From contig CM074194.1 in NCBI GenBank assembly GCA_037179385.1, forward strand, positions 1,629,001 to 1,693,000: a stretch of 64,000 bases of DNA, given 5' to 3'. Positions within the stretch are counted from its first letter, which is position 1. Each line of letters opens with the position of its first letter. A program made the position numbers and the translations under genes. Of this stretch, positions 1 to 11,440 are shown in pieces. This DNA is from Holothuria scabra. Its lineage: Eukaryota > Echinodermata > Holothuroidea > Aspidochirotida > Holothuriidae. Under the pieces are notes generated by a model. That model saw nothing but the letters and a program-made list of their open reading frames with translations. It ran no database searches and was not told the origin of the DNA.

Positions 1-1231
1 CTTTTCAGAAAGATCTGTCATTGACTGAGCCAGTTGAGCCGGCTCGAGCCGTTAAATCAAACGCACTTAATGCATCACCTAGTTGTGAAGGGACAGTGGG
101 GGTAACGCAGGTGACGTCATTATGTTGTATCTCATAGAAATCCTACACCTAGGATTTCCATGTTGTAGCTATTGTCCGCGTCACACAATCTGAAGCTCAC
201 TATTATCAGCTGATGACCGACATGGCGAGTGTTGACTTTCGCTCGGCAGTGGATGTGGTTACCAATTTATGACGTCACAAGAAAAACGCTCTTTACACCA
301 ATCCGGTTACCAAGTTATCTTTCGATTTGTTGGCCATTTGTGGCACCCATTTTCACATTTCTTTCGTCTACTTGTACCATGAATAGCCTACTTGTAATCA
401 ACTCAAAACCTGAACTTCATTTATTTTTTATGAGGCTGTTTGCAGCCATCTGGAACATTTGATGCCAAAATTGTTACTAAAAAAGGGGCTGATGGGCCAA
501 AGCAACTTTTCTTACACTTTGTCGATAGAAAAAAAGCAAAATTTCATTGCTTTCTATCATGGGGGCATGGCTAAGCCGATGAGGCTATCACTCTCTATTG
601 GTGAGAGGGCTGACATGCACGAAAGTACCGCAATATTAGACGAATTTTGAAGCATCCCTGATAATGTTTGAAGTTTTTCCTCAACTTGTAATTCAAATAA
701 TATGGGACAAAAATACAGGTGGGGATTTTTACGTAAGGTGTTATCATAATATATATGATTTTTACATTACTAGTTCAAAGATTTTGTTTACAAAGTTTTG
801 GTTTAAAGAATTTATTTTAACTGTCGGTATTAAATTGTTTTCACATTATATTTTGCATCATGAATTTGTTTACACTATCGGTCGATTCTCCGCTATCGGT
901 TATATTTCAAAATTGTTCGTTTAAACGACTAATGTATTGTTTAGTTACGAGGATGATGTTGATTGGGTAACGCGTCTTGAAATGTATATGCAGTAAACCA
1001 GTCGTTGTGGAGTTTTTAAAACTAAAGGGCCAGTTATCACAAAGTACAAAAGAGTGAAGTGTTCTAGCCTACCCCACTTTGTCAATCTTGTGAAAAGTAA
1101 AAAAAAAAAAAAATTGGAATCACCTTCTACCATAAACGGGGAAATTGCCCTCCCTTCAGACCTGCTTAGTTCGCAATTTAACTTTAAAAACAAAAGCGAG
1201 GACTTAGGTTATTCTCTAATACAGTGCAAAG
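1..1231. other. No gene seen; two CRE palindromes
   Basis: No recognisable gene or repeat. Two exact TGACGTCA palindromes lie at 112-119 and 270-277. A run of about 15 A lies near 1090-1105. The short open frames show no family resemblance and are interpreted as chance. Confidence 0.5.
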
Positions 1232-1450
1232 TGTGAATTCACTCCTCCATTAGAGTATAAATTCACTCTACGAGTAGTAAAATTTACTCCGGGAATGGTG
1301 AAATTCACTCCAAATCCAAGAGCAGTGAAATTCACTCCAGGAAGAATGACATCATCAGTCAAAAAGGTAAAGAGTGAATTTTCACCCTTTCTGAAGTGAA
1401 TTCCATATTTCTTGGAGTGAATTTTTATAATTCGTGGAGTGAAATAATAC
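1232..1450. repeat. Repeat rich in GTGAATTCAC / AGTGAA half-sites
   Basis: About 220 bp carry a word of the type GTGAAATTCACTCC at least eight times in both orientations, with exact GTGAATTCAC at its left end. The spacing is about 20-40 bp and irregular. This is palindrome-rich rather than a strict tandem repeat, as seen inside some MITEs. A related but diverged block is at 51545-51840. No clear target duplication was found, so the mobile origin is an inference. Confidence 0.55.
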
Positions 1451-2132
1451 TTTAACGGCCTTATTTTACGCTTTTCGCTCAGGTAGAGAGTGACTAAAAT
1501 TTACTTATATTCTTAAAGTGTTAATCGCAATATCATCTTAGTTAATCGTTTAGGCTACTGAACTGACTACAACATTATAATTCATGTAGAATCATTAGTA
1601 ATGTAAGGCGCTCCATAGGTTGTGGACCTGTTAGGTACATGCAGAAGTACCGTACTGTATTGTAACAAAAATCCATTTTCTAAGATACGCCACAGTTTAC
1701 AGAAACCTGTCACTTACTGAACTTGACTAGGGTTGCTTGGTGAAAGTCTAAAGTATTGAAAAAGTTTTACAATGGTCCCAGCAGTACCTTTAACCTACCG
1801 TTTTCCATAAAATTTTATACTTCTGCAGTGACGACTTAAGCGAAATACAGAGTAAGATGGATATCATTTGCTTCTCAGCGGTACCTGCAAATTCACGACA
1901 AACGGATTTTAAATAACTCAAGATGTAAACAGCACCAATGAACTTTGCGCGGCAATGTTAATAATTGTCACGCAACTGGTAAAACGACGTGGTAGAAAAC
2001 CTCCACTAAGACATTTGGGTCTCTTATAAATATCTTATCCCGACATTTTAAATGTAAGACATTGAATGAATTGCACAATTTCCAGAGTCCTTCATTATTT
2101 TTAAGCTGTTTTTATTTTCTAGTGCTATAATC
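1451..2132. other. No feature seen
   Basis: AT-rich DNA without a recognisable gene, repeat or motif cluster. Confidence 0.5.
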
Positions 2133-2834
2133 AAAATTCCATGCAAATTTACAATTTGGAACATGCGTGTTGTAGCTGCAGGATTGTCCTGACGATTTGG
2201 AGGAAGTGAGAGTAACATCTACGTCCACCCGTAACCAATGGCTGAGAATAAAGGGAGCACACCACCATTAATTTCTCAATTGACTTATACACTATTTTGC
2301 CTTCATTAAATGTCCTCACAGACTTTTCAAAGTTCACACCCCACTAAAGCTACCCCTCACATGAAAGCCAAGAAGTTGGCCAATCCTGGCTTCACAAATT
2401 CACCATAGCATTACCGTTTAGATTTTGAGCTACATGGGGAAGAAGTTTATGGGCTCTGCACCCATCCGCAAACTTACGGAAATTACCTCTTTTTCACACC
2501 CACTACTCAAATAGTCTAAATTACCTTTAATCCATCCTAATGTCGCATCAATTACACATTAACATCTCCCCTTTCATATCCACAAAAATAAGCAGGAACT
2601 GATTGTTTTATGTGAGCAGTTTCCACTCAAAAAGGACCTAAAATTGACGGTGTACTTAGGAACTACTCTCTCCGGGAAGGCCGTTCTGCTAATGGTGGTG
2701 TGCTCCCAAAACGAGTTCTTTAATTCGTTTGGTGGCTATGGACATGCGCACTTCCTCCAAATCGTCAGGATAAATAAACCGATCTAGCATCTACAACACG
2801 CATGTTCCAAATTGTAAATTTACATGGAATTTTG
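2133..2834. mobile_element. Long-inverted-repeat (foldback-type) element
   Basis: The left arm (2133-2272) is the reverse complement of the right arm (2690-2834) in three blocks. The outer block pairs AAAATTCCATG with CATGGAATTTT and continues through an AATTTGGAACATGCGTGTTG stretch. The middle block contains the GACGATTTGGAGGAAG word. The inner block pairs GGGAGCACACCACCATTA with its complement. The arms are about 140 bp with short indels, and about 420 bp lie between them without an open frame. Long arms around a non-coding centre fit a foldback or MITE-like DNA transposon. No convincing target duplication was seen, so the superfamily is unassigned. Confidence 0.7.
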
Positions 2835-3397
2835 CTGACACCATTCTTTCTTACTCCAACCAAGTCATGGGGAGGAATCATATGCTGTGTGCTTTATTTA
2901 AATTGCCCTTTTGGTACAAAAAAAATCATTTTTATCTGTTTTAAATTATGGACGAGTCCATATTTTCGATCGGGTTCAATTGGCTAGTCATATTTATGCT
3001 TAGTGTTGTAGGACCCTTCTAGCCGAAAACAAGGGAACGTCGTACACTATGTGCTGAGCTCGGTTTGTTTATCCCCTGCTGTGCCCCCAAATAACCACGT
3101 GGCAGCTAATTACCGAACTAGCTAATAATTGTGAAATGGGGAATTCGTTCACAAATGTATTACAAAACAGTCAAGGGAAAGTTTCATGACGGTATACTAC
3201 GATATCATTTCGGTCGACCTCAGTGACAAATCACCATTCATTGTAGCCTGAGTAGCGCTTCTGTAGTTGCCGCTTCCTTAGGCTGCTCCTTATTTTTCTC
3301 AGTGATGAATGATAGAAAAAAATTCGCCCTGCCAACCTTTAAATGAGTCCATATGCACAGCAGCGGTTTATCTTAAAGCAAATAATAGCTCCCTGCT
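2835..3397. other. No feature seen
   Basis: No gene or repeat family recognised in this stretch. Confidence 0.5.
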
Positions 3398-4200
3398 TAA
3401 AGGGGATATTTAAGCAAAAAATTAATTTTCATATGTGAAAGAGGAACAAAATTTACCCAGTGTGGTGAAAGTTCCATTCCAATCGGACATGTATTTCCTG
3501 AGATATCAGTAAATGAAGTCAGTAGATTTGTGTTCAAAAGTGAGTTTGAGGGCAGCAAAGCTTACATCACTTCCTCACATTCACAAGGAATGCTTTTTTT
3601 CCCTTTGTTTTATCGGTCTGTTGTGTTAACCTTGAAGTTAATAGGAGTATGACCTCCCTGTGGGGGATGCAAAGTTTGTAAAATTCTCATGCCACTTGTG
3701 CAATCACATTTTAATAGTATGGGATTGTTGAGGAGAAAATCCAGTATAAAGTTTAAAGAAAAACAAAAGATTGCCCATTAATGTGGGGATGTGATATCAC
3801 AAATGCTTGCTTCAAGTTTACTTTTTGTTGAAAATGTGAAAACTTTACGTGCTCATATCTTGGGAATCACACATCGGATTTCAATGCAAATTTCATCAAA
3901 ATGCTCAGAATAAGTACCCCTCTAACATACCAAATCCTGTTGTAACCTTAAACCTTTCTTTATAAGGAGCAATTTCAGCTTGAAAAAAGAATATTTAACC
4001 CTATGTTTAAGCACCTCGTTTTCCCTACCGAACTGATTGTTTACCAGAATACATCATAAGATAAAAGAACGTGAATCTTATGTTATTCACTGTTGAATGA
4101 AAATTTCTGAATAATATTCGTCGGGTAAAAAATCCATAAGATTCAAAACTAGACAGTCCAAGACACTGTGTCATTCATGATCATTAGAACATAATCATGG
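3398..4200 (+). repeat. Old dispersed repeat, family D, copy 1
   Basis: The part at about 3640-3965 aligns by eye with 23130-23455. Shared features include a GCAATCACATT word, a long segment around CTCATATCTTGGGAATCACA versus CTAATATCTTGAGAACGATG, and an AAAATGCTCAGAATAAGTA-type end. The part at 4028-4190 aligns with 18815-18960 through AACTGATT-TTTACC and a CTAGACAGTCC/TTAGACAGCC word. The start, TTAAAGGGGATATTTAAG, resembles the TTAA-type ends of the MITEs in this window. Divergence is high, so this is an ancient family whose true ends are uncertain. No coding capacity was seen. Confidence 0.5.
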
Positions 4201-6537
4201 GTCATTTTTGTTGGTTTTACATCAATGTACAAATGTGCGCACAAAGCTCTGATTACCGTTTAAATCAGTGTCCGGAAATTGCTCCTTTCTGAATTGTTGA
4301 AAGATTATAAATATAAATTCTAATGTTCTTCCAATAATGTCTTTCTATATGGTGAATTTATTGTCAGCCTTTAGCAAAATAAATATCGTATATTACGACA
4401 AAGGTTAAAACTATATATAGACTGCTTATGGTTTAATGGCTAAGATTAAATTACCACTTTGTCAGTGCTAGCGTTCAGTCCCGAGTTACCTCAACAACTA
4501 TAGTCATATTGATTTCCGTTGCTGTTTCTTTATTTTCTGTTTTTATTTTGCAATCACTGTCGTAGCCAGAATTATCCAAGTGAAGGGTGGCCCAATAAAA
4601 TGGGAAGCAGCCTCTTGCCAGTGGCATATTTGATGTAATTTTATGCTTGCTTATCGACGAATCAGAAGAGTCTGATGGTATAATTTAGTTGGCCATAACT
4701 CGGGCCCATTAGTTTTAGTGTGTCAGATTCTTTCTTAACCTGCTTTATGGACGCATGGTCGGTCCCTCACGCAGCAAGAAGGCTGTACAAGACTAAATAT
4801 GGAACCACACGTTAACATTTCCGCGACACGTGACCCTTTAGAGACATCCATTTCGTTATTGTGAGACTCTTTCCAGCTTAAGCTAAGGATTTCTCTGGCA
4901 TAGACACAAATGACGTCATTTCGTTTAAAGAACATAGAAATTTACCAGTTTTATCTAAAGCAAAGGATTTCTCTGTTGAAGACGAGGTCCGATTCGTCAC
5001 TAAAGCTCCCTACTTGCAAAGTGTCAGTGGCGCATTATTCGTCGAGCTGATGCAAATGAATGGTAAAAGTCACTGATCAGCTGGCTGACCCACCCAACTA
5101 CATTGAAACAACGTTTTCCATGTGGTTGGGTAAAGATGGTAAATGTTCGGTCGAATGGCCTTGTAACGCCTACCTGACACGATGACGGGCTTCTGGAATG
5201 AAGCCCGCGAAGAACAGTTAATCGAAACGGACAGTACACACTCAGGTCTCTTCAACGTAACGATTAAAGAGTATATTTAACGTTAGGATTTTGCGTGAAT
5301 CGCCCAATGTACTTGCGATTTGTTGCATAACGTGGACACTATGCTCTTAAAACTGAAGTCGTCAGTCGCTCACCACCACAAGACAGTCTTGTTGCAATAA
5401 GTCACGTCGCATAACGTGGACGGCCTTTAACAATGTAAGGATAGTTTAGAATCTATGGGTGCTTTTTGTCGTGCTTTTTTTTTTTTTTAATTGACAGGTC
5501 TATCATGACGTTGCATAAATGATGTGATGTCACGGCGATTATAAAGTGAAGTTAACATTTAATAACAACTTACGACTGGGGTCGTAAGTTGTTCTTTCTG
5601 CTGGTGGTTAGAATTAGAGCAGCGCGCTAGCAGACTACAAAAACCCGACCGCTGCCCAATATCTTTGATTCCGAAATAGTCGAGCGCCCTCATAAAGGTT
5701 GTTCTCCGATGGCAGTAAAAAGTCGACCTACTTTTAAGGAGTAGGTTGTGTAAGACAGCTCCATAGCGAGAAAGTACAGGTGGCTAGAATTTAGAAAGTC
5801 ACGGCAGGGAACTATGGGAATGGGTAAAGCAAACCGACTTTCGAAACTGGTGATTTCACTTTTTATGTATCAAAATAAATTATTTTCTTTATTATTTGAC
5901 AAAGCTTCAGTTACGTCTCTAAGTCAATTAATGTATTAAGCGACAACTCAAACAAATGACCAGTTCCCAAATCCATTTTGTTGTGTAAAAGATGACCACG
6001 CGTGATTCGACTTCCCTCCTAACACTAGTCATCGGCATATTGCAAAAGGGCGTTCCAAGAAGGCTGAATACCTGGCTTTTAAAGTATAAGAGAACCTCTT
6101 AATATTTTAAATTTAGAATTTTGGAGGTCAGTCTTTAGACTAATAGGCCTAGTCAAAAAAAAGATGAACGCACACGGAACTTGTCCCTCTTTTGCTCTAG
6201 TACCGGTATTCATTATGTAACTTCCTACGGAAGGGCAGCTAGTACATTATATCTGTTATGGAAATTTATCGGATGCGAATGCTTCAAAGACTTGTTATGA
6301 AGTTGTTAAAAATAACAGGGGTAATTCGTTCAAGGACGTATACTTTTGGAACAGGGAGTTGTCCCTGACAACTCCCCGTTTGGAAGAGGTCTGAAATGAA
6401 AAATGTCGACACTTTTTGAAGCATATATATAGACACGTCTGAGGGCCAATAAGGGCTGTCTACTGCGCCTGCATGGCTTTAATATGTCCCTGCCTTATGT
6501 ACAAAAGGAGTTACTTTCGTAAATCTTTCCCGTCAAA
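4201..6537. other. Mostly unique DNA; no gene seen
   Basis: No gene was recognised. A CRE palindrome TGACGTCA lies at 4911-4918. A short hAT-terminus-like word (GTAGCCAGAATTATCC) occurs near 4563, and a perfect hairpin at 5564-5593 is listed separately. The short open frames on both strands near 5024-5255 overlap one another and have no visible domain. Confidence 0.45.
5564..5593. other. Perfect 13-bp hairpin with 4-nt loop
   Basis: AACAACTTACGAC (5564-5576) is followed by loop TGGG and then the exact reverse complement at 5581-5593. No U tract follows, so a Pol III terminator is not indicated. It could be a cruciform or RNA hairpin. The function is unknown. Confidence 0.7.
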
Positions 6538-6697
6538 ACAGTGGGGGCGGGGGCGTCCATATAGTCAGGGAGGCGACCCTGACGGACCAAATTTGCCTGT
6601 AAAGGCCTTTCTGTATGTCCATTACACCATGCTTTTAGGCTCTCCTGAGGAACATTCTCGCCCTTCTGACGAAAATCCCGGCTAGCTCCGCCTCTGA
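6538..6697. mobile_element. hAT-like transposon fragment
   Basis: The left end reads CAGTGGGGGCGGGGGCGTCC, and the right end is the reverse complement of a CAGAGGCGGAGCTAGCC-type terminus. CAG-GGCGGA-like ends are typical of hAT-type elements. The interior is non-coding. No clean 8-bp target duplication was seen, so the limits are approximate. Confidence 0.4.
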
Positions 6698-7431
6698 GTG
6701 AAACTAATATAAATACAAGCCTACTGCAAAATGGAGGAACTGAATAGCATTGAATTATTACATTCTACTGTGTCTATTCAAATCAATACATGGAGTAGGT
6801 GTGTGTAGGCTTATACCGTATTCCCATTGGAAAGATTACATGTTGCACATTGTAATTCATATTTAGACTTTTCAAAACAGTCTGTCCTTGTAGAGTGTTA
6901 TTCGAGGCTGAATGTTAAAATCATTTTTTGGTCAATAATAACATTATTTAACAATAGTACAGTTCTAGTGATTCCCCTATTTATGGTAGATAGGTCTGAG
7001 ACGTGTCATTTTAAGGGATCTGAGAGAAACTTTGGAACAAAATTTTCTCGCGCTCCGCGCCAAACCATTGGCATTGATCGGAGCAGCATACTTGCCAACT
7101 CCGCAGATACCGTAAGGGCACAAATTGTAGGCCTTTCATATCAAGTAAATGTGGTACCGTATCTAGTGTTAGGTCTATGTACAAAAGCAACTCCCTGCAC
7201 TTGTGTAAAGCTTGTACGAGATTCTGCATGCCTATAGACCGATATTTTATTTGCCAGGAATATGTGTGTATTGGATCCCTTTTAAAGCTTTTACTACATA
7301 ATAGTTCGTAAAATGCATAGTAACGTATCACCTCACCTTATTCATACAAAAACAGTATAAAGCATACACCAAAACATGTATTTTCGCATTACAAATAAAA
7401 AAGTAAAAAGATAAACACCTTGGGAGGGGGG
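6698..7431. other. Open frame on + strand, probably not a gene
   Basis: A 136-codon frame at 6827-7237 (+) overlaps a 106-codon antisense frame. Its 3' half runs through a hAT-style module (CTCGCGCTCCGCGCC at about 7047-7062). No domain, signal peptide or family resemblance was recognised. It is most likely a chance frame in transposon-derived DNA. Confidence 0.4.
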
Positions 7432-7801
7432 CAGGGGCGGATCTAGTATTTTGCGTGGGGGGGGGCGCTGACGGTCGAACATCTGCCCGAGCGAATATCT
7501 AATCGGAGCGCCAACATCGTTTGGCGCGGAGTGTACAGAAAATTTGGAAAAATCGTGACCCCTCAGATAGCAGGAAAAGACACTTCCCAGGCTTATGAGA
7601 AGACCTAAGCAGTCGTTACTTTGAGCTTTTTTTTAGCCAAAAAATGTTCCTTTCAATTAAAAGTTAGAAAATTGCAAAAAGTTGCTTCGCGAACTAAACC
7701 AAAATTTTCTTGATCTTGATTCAAGCTAAGATCACTCTTTAAACACTTTTGATGAAATGTCTTTCCAAAAAATGTCGTAATGTTATAGGTCCGGGATAAG
7801 G
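7432..7801 (+). mobile_element. hAT-like element, 5' fragment
   Basis: It begins with CAGGGGCGGATCTAG, a hAT-type terminus, followed by a G-run. The body at about 7540-7610 matches 25800-25885 (words GAAAAATCG and AGGCTTATGAGAAG/AGGCTTGTAAGAAG). It stops where the complete element at 7810-9470 begins, so it may have been the insertion target or be a truncated neighbour. Confidence 0.5.
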
Positions 7802-9478
7802 GTCTAAAGCAGGGGCGTCGATTCAGTTGGTTTTCAAAGTGGGGGGGGGGACATCTGGCTTGAATTTTATCTCCTGTTCTGGTAAGGTTGTACAGCGGCG
7901 TTGCTAGACATTTTTTCGGGAATGGGAGAGGTAGGCAAGCATCCAGATTTTACGATTTTTTGAGTGTGAACACCACTGAACTAGGGCCGTAATTTTCGGC
8001 TCGCGGGGCGCGCTGAAATTTTTGCCATTTTTCAAATATTTGAAAATATGGAACATGTATTGCAGGAAAGTTTTGATTCTGGGTTTCCTGTAAGAAAATT
8101 ATTTGAAAAGTGGGCGATTTACTGAAGAATTTGCATTTCCTATTGGCAAATCTGAGATCGTTGTTGCTACATAATGTTATCCTACCCCGACAAAATGTGG
8201 CTCTCTGACGAAATTTTTTTAGTCCAGAGCTTATACTTGGAGAAAATTTCAAATTTTATGAAAGAAAAATCATGAAAATAGCACTGCAGTTTCTGATGTC
8301 ACTTGATGATTTGGTGTCACAAAAAGCAAATTTCCTTTTTTCACTTAGAAAGTCTAGAGCTCGGAAAATTTACTCAAGTTATGACAGAGCGCTTCTGTGC
8401 AGGAAGTGCAATTTGTCGCGCGGGAAGCGCGCGCAAAATTTTGCTCCTTTGAGACAAATAATGACGAATGTGGAGCTTTTAATGGGGAAATTTCGGAATT
8501 TCATGAATTGTCAAAACCACACCGTAGACTGTTTTCACAAAAAGCAAATTTTTCAGAGCCTCCTGCCCCGATCACTACGCCACTGGGTGTCTATGAGTAG
8601 GGGTCCAGATGCAAAATGCAAAAGACTTGATCAAAATCGCACTTCAATTTACTACGGGAAAATCCCAGCTCGAGGGGTGGGGGAATGATACCCACTGGTA
8701 CGGTGCTACTGAGACACCGCTACTAGGGCTATACCGGTGTAAGATTGTTGATATAAAAAACATTAAAATATGACTTTTCGAACTACACCTCATCATACAT
8801 TATCTGCAGACAGAGGATGGAGGTGTACCTCTAAAACCTTATTGAAGTCTCTTATATCTAACAAACGTCAGTGTGATTTTACTTCTCTGATAATGTTCTT
8901 AATACGAAAGGGTCGAATCGCTATACAAAAGACCGAGGTGAGCGTGTTGAAATTTTGCAATAGAAATCATACATTTTTCTAAAGAAGTTTCCTTAAAGTG
9001 TTTGCCAATTTCAGCCTGCCAGTCTGGTCAACCACTAAAGACCACAGATTTCATTTTAACATAGTAGGGGTACGGTTCATCTTCTTCTTATTCCTAAATA
9101 TTGTGCTCCTTCATAACCACACCTGCTGCACTTTGCACACGAACAATTGACATAATCATAGAGACCGATGAATAATGTGTGTTTGATATGCAACTTAAAT
9201 GAAAACATCAATGAGACTGCAAGCGCGCGGATCGCGCGAAAATTTTGGGGAATTGCAAAGTAAACATGAGGAATTTTTGATACAGAAAGCTAGTCGATCG
9301 TAATCTGTAGAGGACACCTTTCAAAGCCTGCAAAGTCTTTTTGGGAGAACCTTATTTTCAAGTTTTACGTGACAAAAATTGGGGGGGGGGGGATATTTTA
9401 CGTTAGTGTCCCCTCCACTCGAAAAATGGGTGACATTTCTCCCTGCCCCCCCCCCAAATCGACGCCCCTGGTCTAAAG
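7802..9478 (+). mobile_element. Complete non-autonomous hAT-type transposon (7810-9470) with 8-bp TSD
   Basis: The element at 7810-9470 starts CAGGGGCGTCGATT and ends with the reverse complement (AATCGACGCCCCTG). It is flanked on both sides by the perfect 8-bp direct repeat GTCTAAAG (7802-7809 and 9471-9478). An 8-bp target duplication with a CAGGGG-type end is diagnostic of the hAT superfamily. Long G-runs lie just inside both ends. The 1.66-kb interior has no transposase-length frame; the largest frame is 138 codons at 8272-8688, without a recognisable hAT domain, so the element needed a transposase in trans. GC-rich hairpin modules followed by AAATTTT-like words occur near 8000, 8420 and 9225. 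Its body is shared with 24899-25624 and about 25780-26530. Confidence 0.85.
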
Positions 9479-10249
9479 ATGAAGGGGCTTCTCACACATG
9501 GGGAGAGGAGAATCTTTTCTTTTTTATTTTGAATAAAGATTCATTACAACCTATAATTCTATGAACGTAAAAAAAACTGAAAGAATTGAATTTTGGGGTC
9601 TCCAACAGCTTCAAAGACGAATGGTGAAAATATCCGACCAAGAATACGATGCACTGCTGTAAGATTCATATTTGAGATCGCAGCTTTTAGAGTCTTTTGC
9701 TTGATGAAATATACCATTTTATTGTCATGCGCATGAGAGATAAACATTGCTAAACGCTTTGCGTTATCATTGATTTCATTAGTGGCATGTAAATTCAGTC
9801 TCCAATCCCTCGGGATAGTAGAATTTTTCCATAATACAATGTAAAAGGAAAAGTACTAGTAGAATTACATTAATGGCAGAAATCATTCTGATTTAGCACT
9901 CAGTCGACTCTCTCATAAAAAATTACTTTGTAAGTTTTAGTGACCATGAGAGCTCTGGCATAGATAAGTTTATTGTCAATTTTAATAAGAATTATTCAAA
10001 ATATAGTGATTAGCATACACATCCGGAGGGCGTAAAATAAGATCAAGTGCAACAGACATCATAAATATTTGTTTTCAATGATAACAAATTCTTTGGAAAG
10101 GTTACAGTAAATCACATATTCCGCCATATTTCTTGAGCTTACTTTTATGTAGTATGGTGCACTCTCTATGACCTTTAGCAGACGCAATCTTGTTGTTTTC
10201 GAGCAACTCGCCCTTCCTTTTGTTCTAGATTCCCAGGGCCCTTCCTGTT
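9479..10249. other. No feature seen
   Basis: No gene or repeat was recognised. Short frames here show no family resemblance. Confidence 0.5.
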
Positions 10250-10510
10250 TCCCGTCACGTGTTACCGGTAGACCTGACATATCACATCGCCGTAGTTCCA
10301 CGTGCACCCTGTAACCCATATTTCCAAGGCGTGGCCAATTTCCCCCTTTGCAGCCTCCTCATTGGTCATTTATATCGTAATACTTATTTACATTGGTGCG
10401 TCATAACTTTTGACCAATCAGGGGACTGCAGGTGTTCGGAGCTCGCACGAGGTTCCCAAGACCGACCCTGCGAGCGTGCAACAGACCACAGACGAGGAGC
10501 AATTGAGTAA
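10250..10510. promoter_or_regulatory. Promoter-like block: 4 CCAAT boxes, 2 E-boxes
   Basis: Within 165 bp there are two CACGTG E-boxes (10256-10261, 10299-10304) and four CCAAT boxes in either orientation (10335-10339, 10361-10365, 10392-10396, 10414-10418). A CRE-like TGCGTCATAAC follows the third CCAAT box. The 10430-10500 part is richer in CpG than the surrounding DNA. NF-Y binds CCAAT, and clustered CCAAT boxes at about 20-30-bp spacing are a known promoter design, so a promoter or enhancer is plausible. No TATA box, first exon or direction of transcription could be established. Confidence 0.4.
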
Positions 10511-11284
10511 CCTATCTGTAGATAATTAATCCTTTTTTTGCCGGCAGAATGATGAAAACTGATCATCTTTTTTGGAACCTAACGAATAAATCATCGTTAA
10601 ATCGAATTACTTGACATGCTGGAGTCGCGGGGCTTCATCACTTTACTCGACATGGTGGAGGAGCGGGTTCTGCTATAACACACTTGGTTGTGACTCGTAA
10701 CTCGACATTACTACCAAACAAAACTTTCCAAAAAGCAAAGCCCATCCTGGATATAATTTTTCCCTCATTTACATTTTAAGCTATAAGCAAAAGAGCATAA
10801 TTCGACCATTCCTAAACCACCTTCACATTTTGCACATATTAGAACAGAACGTTTCCCCTAATTGTCTGGTTTGTGTGACCAAATAAATTTATATAAAATA
10901 CTCTCTAGTTCATGGAAAAGGAAGAAAAGGGATCACAGATTGTATAAAATAATTGAACACAGACATTAAGCTCATGTGAAGTTTGGCCATGCGCTTTTTA
11001 TACATGCTATACACCGTGACTCCACATCTGATGAACCCCAATAGCAGGTGGATTGTAAGAAAAAGTTTAGTGATGTACATAAAGTGTGGTCCGAAATACG
11101 GTTGAGACCTTTGATATCACTGTACTGACATTTTATCGGAAAACTTGGAACTGTGTGCTCTAGATTGCTATTAGTTTGTAACAATTATGATTACATAGTT
11201 TGAAAATTAAAAAGTAATACAACATTATGTAGAAACAAGTAGGCTATAAATGATCTATTTAGTGATCGTAAAAATAAGTTTTGG
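10511..11284. other. No gene seen; short imperfect direct repeat
   Basis: At about 10608-10676 a CTCGACATG/CTTGACATG word followed by GTGGAG/CTGGAG occurs twice about 38 bp apart. Nothing else was recognised. Confidence 0.4.
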
Positions 11285-11440
11285 AAAATTTATGGAGGGG
11301 GTGCGCCGGGTGCGCTCCGCCTAAATCCGCCACTGGGGGCACCCCTCCTCCCTCGCAACCGCGCCCTGTAGCTTCGCTCCGCCCCCAAAAACTTCCTCTC
11401 CACCCCTTCTCCTTGAAAATTTCCTGGCTACGCCCCTCAA
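11285..11440 (-). mobile_element. Two abutting hAT-type termini
   Basis: Read on the minus strand, one terminus is CAGTGGCGGATTTAG (ends at 11335 on the plus strand) and another is AGGGGCGTAGCCAG (ends at about 11437). Both are hAT-style ends followed by G-rich (minus-strand) DNA. Two outward ends so close suggest nested or truncated copies. No interior coding sequence. Confidence 0.5.

Noticed and set aside
6827..7237. 136-codon plus-strand frame
   Set aside because: Overlapped by a 106-codon antisense frame and runs through a hAT-style GC module; no domain recognised.
8272..8688. 138-codon plus-strand frame
   Set aside because: Lies wholly inside the hAT element and shows no transposase motif; a second frame overlaps it.
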